40,369 nt of DNA from an uncultured Prevotellaceae bacterium (GTDB lineage: Bacteria > Bacteroidota > Bacteroidia > Bacteroidales > Bacteroidaceae): assembly GCA_902781315.1 (NCBI GenBank), contig CACZIT010000035.1, forward strand, positions 1-40,369, in the 5' to 3' direction. Positions 7,350 through 15,200 of the stretch are shown here, in pieces (positions within the stretch are counted from its first letter, which is position 1; each line of letters begins with the position of its first letter). The notes beneath the pieces were generated by a model that was given only the letters and a program-made list of their open reading frames with translations, was not told where the DNA came from and made no database searches. Position numbers and translations under genes: made by a program.

Positions 7350-7943
7350 ATGTCGATATCAAAGACTAGACAAAAACTTGTAGAAGTGGCCCGTCAGCTG
7401 TTTGCAAAAAACGGCCTTGCCAACACGACAATGAACGACATTGCTGTGGCATCGGGTAAGGGCCGCCGCACGCTTTACACCTATTTTAAAAGTAAGGAGG
7501 AAGTCTATTATGCTGTCATCGAAACCGAGCTGGAGCGTCTGAGCGACAAACTCGACGAGGTGGCGGCCAAGAAGATTCGTCCGCAGGAGAAGATCATCGA
7601 ACTCATCTACACCCATCTGAGTTCCATTCGCGAGACGGTGGTCAGAAACGGCAACCTGCGTGCCGAGTTCTTCCGCAACATATGGACCGTCGAGAAAGTG
7701 CGCAAGAACTTCGACGACGAGGAAATCAAACTTTTCCGCAAGGTGTATGCCGAAGGCAAGGAGGAGGGCGAGTTCGACATCGACAACGTCGACCTGGTGG
7801 CTGATATCACCCACTACTGCATCAAGGGCCTTGAGGTACCCTACATCTACGGCCGCATTGCCCACGGTATGACCGAGGAGGCTACCAAGCCTCAGGTAGC
7901 CAAGGTGGTCTACGGCGCTTTGGGAAAGCGTATCATGAAATAA
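7350..7943 (+). CDS. TetR/AcrR family transcriptional regulator
   Basis: A 197-residue protein. Residues 3-50 form a TetR helix-turn-helix: TRQKLVEVARQLFAKNGLANTTMNDIAVASGKGRRTLYTYFKSKEEVYYAVI, with the typical TLYTYFKSKEE recognition segment. The rest is an all-helical ligand and dimer domain (residues 60-197) with no recognisable ligand motif. A 26-bp palindrome covers its promoter, so it probably represses itself. fabG starts 42 bp after its stop, so the regulator likely controls fatty-acid synthesis or senses an acyl signal, in the manner of FabR or FadR-type TetR proteins; that role is inferred from context only. The start follows the promoter by about 50 bp and matches the family N-terminus. 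Confidence 0.9.
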   Translation: MSISKTRQKLVEVARQLFAKNGLANTTMNDIAVASGKGRRTLYTYFKSKEEVYYAVIETELERLSDKLDEVAAKKIRPQEKIIELIYTHLSSIRETVVRNGNLRAEFFRNIWTVEKVRKNFDDEEIKLFRKVYAEGKEEGEFDIDNVDLVADITHYCIKGLEVPYIYGRIAHGMTEEATKPQVAKVVYGALGKRIMK

Positions 7944-7959
7944 AACATCAACAAAACAT

Positions 7960-7971
7960 ATTGTTAACAAT
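7960..7971. promoter_or_regulatory. Short palindrome between tetR and fabG
   Basis: ATTGTTAACAAT is a perfect 12-bp palindrome 14 bp before the fabG start codon. It may be a protein site or chance in an A/T-rich gap. No promoter consensus is visible in this 42-bp gap. Confidence 0.25.
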
Positions 7972-7985
7972 TCAAAGAAACACTT

Positions 7986-8723
7986 ATGGGATTATTACAA
8001 GGTAAGACAGCCCTGATTACAGGTGCTGCACGTGGCATTGGCAAGGCCATTGCACTTCGTTTCGCCGCTGAAGGCGCCAACATCGCATTTACCGACCTCG
8101 CCGTGAACGAGGAGACACAGGCCGAAATCGAGGCTCTGGGCGTGAAGGCCAAGAGTTATGCTTCGAATGCTGCCGACTTCCAGCAGACGGAAGAAGTGGT
8201 GAAGCAGGTGAAGGAGGAGTTCGGAAGTATCGATATCCTCGTCAACAACGCCGGCATCACTAAGGACGGCCTGATGCTGCGTATGAGCGAACAGCAGTGG
8301 GATGCCGTGATTGCCGTCAATCTGAAGTCGGCTTTCAACTTCATCCATGCCTGCGTGCCCATCATGATGCGCCAGCGTGGCGGCTCCATCATCAACATGG
8401 CCTCGGTCGTGGGTGTTCACGGCAATGCCGGACAGGCCAACTATGCAGCCTCTAAGGCTGGACTCATTGCTCTTGCTAAGTCTATCGCCCAGGAAATGGG
8501 CCCCAAGGGCATCCGTGCCAACGCCATTGCTCCGGGCTTCATCGATACTGCCATGACGCAGGCCCTTCCTGAGGACGTGCGCAAGGAGTGGTGCCAGAAG
8601 ATACCTCTGCGCCGCGGTGGTACCGTCGACGACATTGCCAACACAGCCGTCTATCTGGCCAGCGACCTCTCCTCGTATGTCAGCGGTCAGGTCATCCAGG
8701 TCGATGGCGGCATGAACATGTAG
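7986..8723 (+). CDS. fabG: 3-oxoacyl-[acyl-carrier-protein] reductase
   Basis: A 245-residue short-chain dehydrogenase. TGAARGIG (residues 12-19) binds NADP(H), NNAG (87-90) is the structural motif, and Ser140, Tyr153 and Lys157 (NMAS, YAASK) form the catalytic set. The C-terminus YVSGQVIQVDGGMNM is typical of FabG. It reduces 3-oxoacyl-ACP in the fatty-acid elongation cycle in the cytoplasm. Length and motifs fit a true FabG, though SDR proteins can be misnamed. It lies behind a TetR regulator and is followed after only 3 bp by a GH2 glycosidase. Confidence 0.9.
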   Translation: MGLLQGKTALITGAARGIGKAIALRFAAEGANIAFTDLAVNEETQAEIEALGVKAKSYASNAADFQQTEEVVKQVKEEFGSIDILVNNAGITKDGLMLRMSEQQWDAVIAVNLKSAFNFIHACVPIMMRQRGGSIINMASVVGVHGNAGQANYAASKAGLIALAKSIAQEMGPKGIRANAIAPGFIDTAMTQALPEDVRKEWCQKIPLRRGGTVDDIANTAVYLASDLSSYVSGQVIQVDGGMNM

Positions 8724-8726
8724 TTT

Positions 8727-11156
8727 ATGAGAAAAAGCATTCTTCAAGGCATCAGTTCCAGGCGGCGCTCGTTGCTGCTTGGCATGCTGATGCTTCCTGC
8801 CGTGTTGGTGCAAGCACAGACGCGGCAAGTGGAAAACCTCAACTGGGGTTGGCGGTTCCAGGCTGGTGACGTGCCTGGGGCAGGCCGGCCCCTGTTTGAT
8901 GATACGCGTTGGCGTGAGGTAGACCTGCCTCACGACTTCCAGATCGAACAGCCCTGGGTGGCTCCTGCTTCCGACGAGAAGGCCGACAACACCGACGTGG
9001 CGGCCAACATCAAGAGTCGCCTGTCGAGCCGTGGCTTCAAGGAAATGGGGCAGGGGTGGTACCGCTATCACCTTACACCGGATGCCTCGCTGAAGGACAA
9101 ACGCGTGGTGCTCGACTTCGGTGGCATCATGTATGTGGGCGATGTCTACCTGAACGGTGAACGCATCGGCGGCACCGACTATGGCTACGTGGGCTTCGAG
9201 ATAGACCTGACGGGGCGCCTGCGCTGGGGCGAAGACAATGTCATCGCCGTGCGGGCCGACACACGCGAGCCTCAGAACTCCCGCTGGTATACGGGTGGCG
9301 GTTTGTTTCGCAGCGTAAAGCTCATCACCACCTCGGCCGATCAGTTCTTCACCCGCCATCCTCTTTATATTACCACGCGCGAGAACCGCTATGTCAAGAT
9401 CTCTGCCGAGTTCACAAATCGCGGCCGCGACCGTCAGTCGTCGTTGCGCGTGCGCATATTGGATCCCGATGGTCAGCAAGTGTATGAAGGCACGGCCACA
9501 CGCTGCCGCAACACCCAGTCGCGCACGATGGAGGCACAGATGCCAGAGATAGAGATTCCCAGTCCGCAACTCTGGGACATCGACTCGCCCCGCCTCTATA
9601 CCGTTGTGGCCCAGCTTCTTCGCGAGGATGGCACAGTGGCCGACGAGGTGAGTGAACGCTTCGGTATCCGCACCGTCGAGATAGGGCCTGACTATGGCTT
9701 GCGGCTCAATGGGCGCAAGGTGCTCCTGCAAGGCTATGCCAATCATCACTCGCTGGGCGCGCTGGGGGCAGCCAACTATCCACGTGCCATCAAGAAGCGC
9801 CTGGAGTTGATGAAGCAGTTCGGCATCAATCACATCAGGACTAGCCATAATCCCTATAGCCGCGAGTTCATAGAACTCTGCGACGAGTGTGGTATCCTGG
9901 TGGTCGATGAACTCTACGACAAGTGGACGCGGCAGCACACCGGCGGGCGCGTGCCCTTCGAGCAGCTCTGGCAATACGACGTGCCCGAGTGGGTGAAGCG
10001 CGACCGCAACTCTCCTTCCGTGGTGATGTGGAGTTTGGGCAACGAGTTGCAGCAAGACCCCAACATGCCTTTCAACGACTTTGGCGTGACGATGTATAAA
10101 CTGCAGAAGGCGCTCCTTCAGCGTTACGACTCCACACGCCTCGTCACCGTGGCCATGCATCCCCGCTATCGCAACTGGGACACCGACTCGCTGCCTTGCG
10201 ACCTGGCCATGCAGACCGATGTGCAGGCCTACAACTATCGCTACATGTACTTCCCTGGCGACGGACGCCGTTTCCCCTGGATGACGTTCTATCAGAGCGA
10301 AGCCGCTGTGGCAGCTATGGGGCCGAACTTCTTCGAGATGGACCTTGACAAAGTCATCGGCCTGGCCTACTGGGGCGCCATCGACTATCTGGGCGAATCG
10401 CAGGGCTGGCCGGCCAAGGGCTGGGCACAAGGCGTGTTCGACATCGCGCTCGAACCAAAGCCCAAGGCCTACCTGATGAAGAGTATGTTCAAGCCCGACG
10501 AGCCCCTTGTTCACATCGCCGTGGTCGACAGCCGTGGCGACCAGATGTGGAATGGTGTGCAGACGGGCAACGACGGTCTTTCCGACCATTGGGACCGCAA
10601 GCCTGGTACGCACCTGCAGCTCATCACCTATACCAATGCCGACGAGGTGGAACTCGTGGTCAACGGTAAGAGCCTCGGCCGTAAAGCGAATCCTACAGGT
10701 GATGCCAAGCGTCGCAACCAGATACGCTGGGACGACGTTGAGTATCAACCAGGAAAGGCCGTTGCCATTGCCTACAAGGGTGGGCGAGAGGTGGCCCGCC
10801 ATCAGGTAGAGACTCCGGGCAAGGCTGTGAAGTTGGTGGCCGTGCCCGATCAAGACGGCTGGCGGGCCGATGGTTTGGACCTGCAGCACGTGCGCATCTA
10901 TGCCGTCGACAGCAAAGGCCGCCGTGTCTATAGCGCCCAGCACGAGTTGCAGTTCGCCACTGAGGGCGATGCCCGCATCGTTGCCGTCAGCAATGGCAAC
11001 ATTCGCAGCGACGAACTCTACTGCACCGACCATATCCATCTCTATAACGGTTCGGCCATGGTCATCCTGCGCGCAGGCCGCCAGGCAGGCAGCGTTGTGC
11101 TTACCACCCGGGCCGAAGGTCTGAAACCATTGAAGACGAAACTGACATGCAAGTAG
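8727..11156 (+). CDS. Exported glycoside hydrolase family 2 (beta-galactosidase-like)
   Basis: An 809-residue protein. The N-terminal signal (residues 1-31) contains SSRRRSLLLGM, which is Tat-like, before QAQ. Then come a GH2 sugar-binding domain (LNWGWRFQAGD, VDLPHDFQIEQPW), an immunoglobulin-like domain and the catalytic barrel: GYANHHSLG, RTSHNPYS, SLGNE with acid/base Glu440, and YQSE with probable nucleophile Glu525. Downstream domains resemble DUF4982 and a GH2 C-terminal domain (VELVVNGKSLGRK). It should remove a beta-linked sugar from a glycan in the periplasm; whether galactoside, mannoside or other cannot be read here. It starts 3 bp after fabG and overlaps the next gene by 10 bp. 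The link to fabG is unusual. Confidence 0.87.
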   Translation: MRKSILQGISSRRRSLLLGMLMLPAVLVQAQTRQVENLNWGWRFQAGDVPGAGRPLFDDTRWREVDLPHDFQIEQPWVAPASDEKADNTDVAANIKSRLSSRGFKEMGQGWYRYHLTPDASLKDKRVVLDFGGIMYVGDVYLNGERIGGTDYGYVGFEIDLTGRLRWGEDNVIAVRADTREPQNSRWYTGGGLFRSVKLITTSADQFFTRHPLYITTRENRYVKISAEFTNRGRDRQSSLRVRILDPDGQQVYEGTATRCRNTQSRTMEAQMPEIEIPSPQLWDIDSPRLYTVVAQLLREDGTVADEVSERFGIRTVEIGPDYGLRLNGRKVLLQGYANHHSLGALGAANYPRAIKKRLELMKQFGINHIRTSHNPYSREFIELCDECGILVVDELYDKWTRQHTGGRVPFEQLWQYDVPEWVKRDRNSPSVVMWSLGNELQQDPNMPFNDFGVTMYKLQKALLQRYDSTRLVTVAMHPRYRNWDTDSLPCDLAMQTDVQAYNYRYMYFPGDGRRFPWMTFYQSEAAVAAMGPNFFEMDLDKVIGLAYWGAIDYLGESQGWPAKGWAQGVFDIALEPKPKAYLMKSMFKPDEPLVHIAVVDSRGDQMWNGVQTGNDGLSDHWDRKPGTHLQLITYTNADEVELVVNGKSLGRKANPTGDAKRRNQIRWDDVEYQPGKAVAIAYKGGREVARHQVETPGKAVKLVAVPDQDGWRADGLDLQHVRIYAVDSKGRRVYSAQHELQFATEGDARIVAVSNGNIRSDELYCTDHIHLYNGSAMVILRAGRQAGSVVLTTRAEGLKPLKTKLTCK

Positions 11157-11836
11157 TCTACGAGGATAATCATCTGATCGTCATTTCGAAGAGCAGTGGC
11201 GAAATCGTGCAGGGCGACAAGACTGGCGACAAGCCGCTGTCGGAGACGGTGAAAGACTATATCAAGGAGAAGTATCAGAAGCCTGGTGCCGTGTTCCTGG
11301 GCGTCACCCACCGGCTCGACCGCCCCGTGAGTGGTCTGGTGATTTTTGCCCGTACGTCGAAAGCTTTGGAGCGCCTGAACCGGATGTTCGCCAATGGCGA
11401 GGTCCGCAAGACGTATTGGGCGATTGTTCCCAAGTTGCAGTCCAACGATTCCACGACGGCCGACGACGATGGCTTCCATCTTCTGGAGCACTGGCTGACG
11501 CGCAACGAAAAGCAGAACAAAAGCTACGCCTACAACCGCGAAAAGCCGGGGGCCAAACGCGCCGCTCTGAAGTATAGAGTGATTGGTGAGTCAGATAAGT
11601 ACAAACTACTGGAAGTCAACCTCTTAACGGGGCGCCATCATCAGATAAGATGCCAGCTCTCAGCCATCGGCTTGCCCATCAAGGGCGACCTGAAATATGG
11701 TGCTCCCCGCTCGAATCCCGACGGCAGCATCTCGCTGCTTTCCCGCCGTGTGGAGTTTGTACATCCCGTGTCGAAGCAGCCCATCAGCCTCGAGGCTCCG
11801 CTGCCCGACGACCCGCTGTGGAAAGCATTCAGGTAG
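11147..11836 (+). CDS. RluA-family RNA pseudouridine synthase
   Basis: A 229-residue protein. HRLDRPVSGLVIFARTSKA (from about residue 55) is the RluA motif with the catalytic Asp in HRLD. RKTYWAIV and LLTGRHHQIRCQLSAIGLPIKGDLKYGA are the other family blocks. It turns uridine into pseudouridine in rRNA or tRNA. There is no N-terminal S4 domain, so it is a short, RluA/TruC-like type; the target base cannot be told. The start codon lies inside the end of the GH2 gene, showing translational coupling. A strong terminator follows the stop. Confidence 0.9.
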   Translation: MQVVYEDNHLIVISKSSGEIVQGDKTGDKPLSETVKDYIKEKYQKPGAVFLGVTHRLDRPVSGLVIFARTSKALERLNRMFANGEVRKTYWAIVPKLQSNDSTTADDDGFHLLEHWLTRNEKQNKSYAYNREKPGAKRAALKYRVIGESDKYKLLEVNLLTGRHHQIRCQLSAIGLPIKGDLKYGAPRSNPDGSISLLSRRVEFVHPVSKQPISLEAPLPDDPLWKAFR

Positions 11837-11867
11837 AATCTGGGCACGTAGCCATCAGTAACAATCA

Positions 11868-11912
11868 GCCTCCCTGCACACAAAGGATGTGCAGGGAGGC
11901 GTTTCTTTTTTT
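11868..11912 (+). terminator. Intrinsic terminator after the pseudouridine synthase gene
   Basis: A perfect 13-bp stem, GCCTCCCTGCACA (11868-11880) with TGTGCAGGGAGGC (11888-11900), a 7-nt loop, then GTTTCTTTTTTT. It closes the tetR-fabG-GH2-rlu unit. Confidence 0.93.
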
Positions 11913-12043
11913 GTACCACTACGTGGTAATACTTGTACCAGCGCGTGGTAAAGGTATTACCAGGCCGTGGTACAAGTATTACCAGGCCGTGGTACAAGTA
12001 TTACCAGGCCGTGGTACAAGTATTACCAGGCCGTGGTACATAG
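11911..12043. repeat. Tandem array, six 22-bp units with internal palindrome
   Basis: Units begin at 11911, 11933, 11955, 11977, 11999 and 12021. Each contains TACCA-N5-TGGTA. Units 3-6 are nearly identical (core TACCAGGCCGTGGTAC). Units 1-2 read as the reverse complement of the others (TTGTACCA first). The array lies between a terminator and the tamB promoter, in a gap with no gene. Confidence 0.9.
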
Positions 12044-12067
12044 TTGGTAAACACGTTCTGTAGCTTT

Positions 12068-12133
12068 CAGAACGGCGGAACGGCGCCTGCAGAACAGCGG
12101 AAAGGCACCTGCAGAACGGCGGAAAGCCGATTT
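12068..12133. repeat. Second tandem array, three 22-bp units
   Basis: Units at 12068, 12090 and 12112 share CAGAAC(G/A)GCGGAA followed by a CGGC/AGGC block and CCTG. The sequence is unrelated to the preceding array but has the same 22-bp period. It ends 33 bp before the -33 element of the tamB promoter. Confidence 0.82.
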
Positions 12134-12166
12134 TGGTTGCTCGGTTTTATAAAACTGAAAGAAATC

Positions 12167-12198
12167 CTTGGAAGTATCGTCAAAAGTCGTTATCTTTG
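12167..12198 (+). promoter_or_regulatory. Promoter of tamB-tamL
   Basis: CTTG (12167-12170) and TATCTTTG (12191-12198) are 20 bp apart. The start site is near 12205. The promoter rules out the longer reading frame that would start at 12133. Confidence 0.83.
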
Positions 12199-12225
12199 CA
12201 GTCAGAAAGAACAACAGGCCGACTT

Positions 12226-15200
12226 ATGAAGAGAATCCTGAAGTGGATGGGAGCAGCCGTATTGGTTCCCATAGTGCTTGTCTCGTCAGTAGCAGGACTG
12301 CTTTACTTCCCTCCGTTCCAGCGGTGGGCAGTAAAGCAGGCTTCGGCCTATGCATCAGAGAAGACCGGCATGGATGTCAGCGTAGGCAACGTGCGGTTGA
12401 AGTTTCCCCTCGACTTATCCTTGAACGACGTCAGCGTCGTGCAGCGCGACAGCGTGACCGGGCAGCCTGGCGACACGCTGGCCCGCGTGGGCAGCGTTGT
12501 GGCCGACGTCAGGCTGAAGCCCCTGCTGAAAAAGCAAGTGGTCGTTGACGAGTTGACTTTTGAGGATGCCTATCTGAATACGGCCGATTTCGTGCAGGCC
12601 GCCCGCGTGAAAGGCCGCGTGGGGAAACTGAGCGTGAAAAACTCCGACGTGCTGTTTAAGGGGAAGGACGATCCCAACGTGAGCGATGTGAACCTCGACG
12701 ACGTCTTGCTGAAGGATGCCGACCTGAAAGTGGTGCTGGCCGACAGCGTGCCTGAGGACACCACGAAGAGCGAAACCCCATGGCGCATCCTCGCTAAGAA
12801 AGCAAAGATTGAGAACTCCAACATCTGGCTCACCATGCCCGGCGAGAAAGACTCTGACGATACCTTCATTGCAGCCAACTTGGGTGATGCCACGATTGAA
12901 AACGGCTCGTTCGACCTGAAGAACGGGCATTACGAGGTGGGGAGCATCGACATCAAGAACAGCAGTGGCTGCTACAACGACATCAAGGTGAAGGACGTGG
13001 CGATGAGGGCTGAGGACATAAGCTACAGCAACGACGGCAGCCCGAAAGCGACGGCTAACCTAAAGTCGCTCAAGTTGAAGGAAGGCAGCGGCTTCGACGT
13101 GAAAAATGTTTCGGGGCAGGTGGCGCTGGCCGACAACCGCTTGAAACTGAAAGACGCAAAGATAGAAACCTCTGAGTCGTCGATAGGCGGCGACCTCGAC
13201 ATGTCGCTCGACTCTTTCAATGAGGTGCATCCCGGCACGCTGAAAGGCACCGTGCATGCCTCGCTAGGCAAGCAGGACCTGATGCGCTTCATGAAAGACA
13301 TGCCTGCCGGTTTCCGCCAGAAGTGGCCCAACCAGCAGCTGAAGGTTGACGGCACGCTGCGTGGCAACATGCAGAACATGGCGTTCAGCGACCTGAGTGT
13401 TTCGCTGCCCACTGCTTTCCGTATGAAGGCAACGGGCTCTGTGCAGAACCTCGATAACCTTGACCGCCTGAAGGCAGATGTCGACGTCGATGCACATGCC
13501 TGCAACGCCGCTTTCCTGAAAGAGCTGATGCCCAAGGATCTGCGCAAGGACGTGAACATACCGAAGAACCTGGCGCTGAAAGGCAATCTGAAGGCCGACG
13601 GGCAGAAGTATGCCGCCCGTTTCACAGCCAGCGAAGGTAGCGGCACGCTGGGCGGCAACGTCAGCTATGATGCCAGTCGTGAGGCTTACGAGGCCAAACT
13701 GAAAGCCAACAAGCTGGCGCTGCAGCATTTCCTGCCAAACTACGGACTGTCGCCTCTTACCGCCACCATCGACCTGAAGGGGCAGGGCACCGACCTGATG
13801 TCGCCCCGCACGACGCTTACTGCCAAGGCCGACGTGCAGCAGTTCCGCTATGCGGGCTACAACCTTGCAGGCATGAAGGCCGACGCCAAGGTGCGCAACG
13901 GGCGCGCCCTGGCCACCGTGAACAGTAGCAACAACCTGCTCGACGGCGTGGCAAGAGTAGACGCGCTGATGAGCGAGAACCGCCTGCGTGGCACGGTGGT
14001 GATGGACCTTGCCAAGGCCGACCTGCAACGGCTGGGATTCGTAGACAGCATGATGGTGGTGAGCGGCTGTGCCCACCTCGACATCGACAGCGACCTGAAG
14101 CAGTATCATAAGGTGCAGGGATCGGTTGGCGACCTGACCCTGCGCATGAAAGATGAAGTGTATAGGCCTGGCGACATGTGGATTGATGCCCTGACGTCGC
14201 GCGACCAGACACGTGCTGTCGTCGACTGCGGCGACTTCCATCTGGACCTTGATGCCAAAGGCAACTACGAGCGGCTGCTCGATGCCGGCAACAGACTCAT
14301 GGCAGAGGCCCAGCGCCAATACGACGAGCGACTCATCGACCAGGGACGTCTGCGCAGTGTGCTGCCCGACGCCCGACTGACACTGAGCAGCGGACGCGAC
14401 AACTTCTTCGTCGACCTGATGCAGCGCTATGGCTACGGGCTGAGCAACCTGAACTGCAACGTCACGTCTTCGCCCCTCGTCGGACTGAATGGCAACCTGC
14501 ATCTGGAATCGCTCGTCGTCGACAGCATGTTGCTCGACACCGTGAACTTCTCCATCCGTTCCGACTCCGTGCGCACGTCGTATCAGGCTCAGATACGCAA
14601 CAACGAGAAGAACCCGCAATACACCTTCAACGCCCTCGTTGACGGCATTGTGCAAGACCGCGGCACCACCTTCGGCACCCGCCTCTACGACGCCAAGGGC
14701 GAGCTGGGCGTGCGCCTCGGCCTGCAAGCCACGATGGAGAACGGCGGCTTCATGTTCCGCACCTACGGCAAGGAGCCAGTGTTGGGCTACAGGAAGTTCA
14801 CCGTCAACGACGATAACTACGTCTTCCTGGACAGCGACAACCGCGTGTCGGCCGATGTGGTGCTGAAGGCTGCCGACGGCACGGGTGTGCAGATCTATAC
14901 CAACGACGACAACGAAGATGCCAAGCAGGACATCACCGCCTCGCTGCATCACTTCGATTTGGAACGCATCCTCTCCGTGATACCTTATACGCCTGCCGTG
15001 CAAGGCATGCTCAACGGCGACGTCCACTTTGTGCAGACCGACGAAGAGGTGAGCGTGTCGAGCGATTTGGCAGTAAAGAATCTCGTCTATGAAGGTAGCC
15101 CCGTTGGCAATCTCGGCACTGAGTTTGTCTATATGCCGAAGGACGACGGCTCCCATTACGTCGACGGCATCCTCTCGCTCGAGGGGCAGGAGATTGCCAC

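Noticed and set aside
7995-11039. A 1014-codon open frame on the minus strand, opposite fabG and the GH2 gene
   Set aside because: It is antisense to two genes with clear motifs and its translation has no domain or signal; it is a codon-bias shadow.
11911-12133. CRISPR array
   Set aside because: Units are 22 bp and contiguous, with no unique spacers, and no cas gene is near.
12133-12225. An earlier start for tamB at 12133
   Set aside because: The extra 31 residues overlap the promoter, and the product would lose its N-terminal membrane anchor position.
13264-15156. A 630-codon minus-strand frame within tamB
   Set aside because: It lies antisense to a TamB coding region with normal beta-repeat patterns; no start signal or motif supports it.
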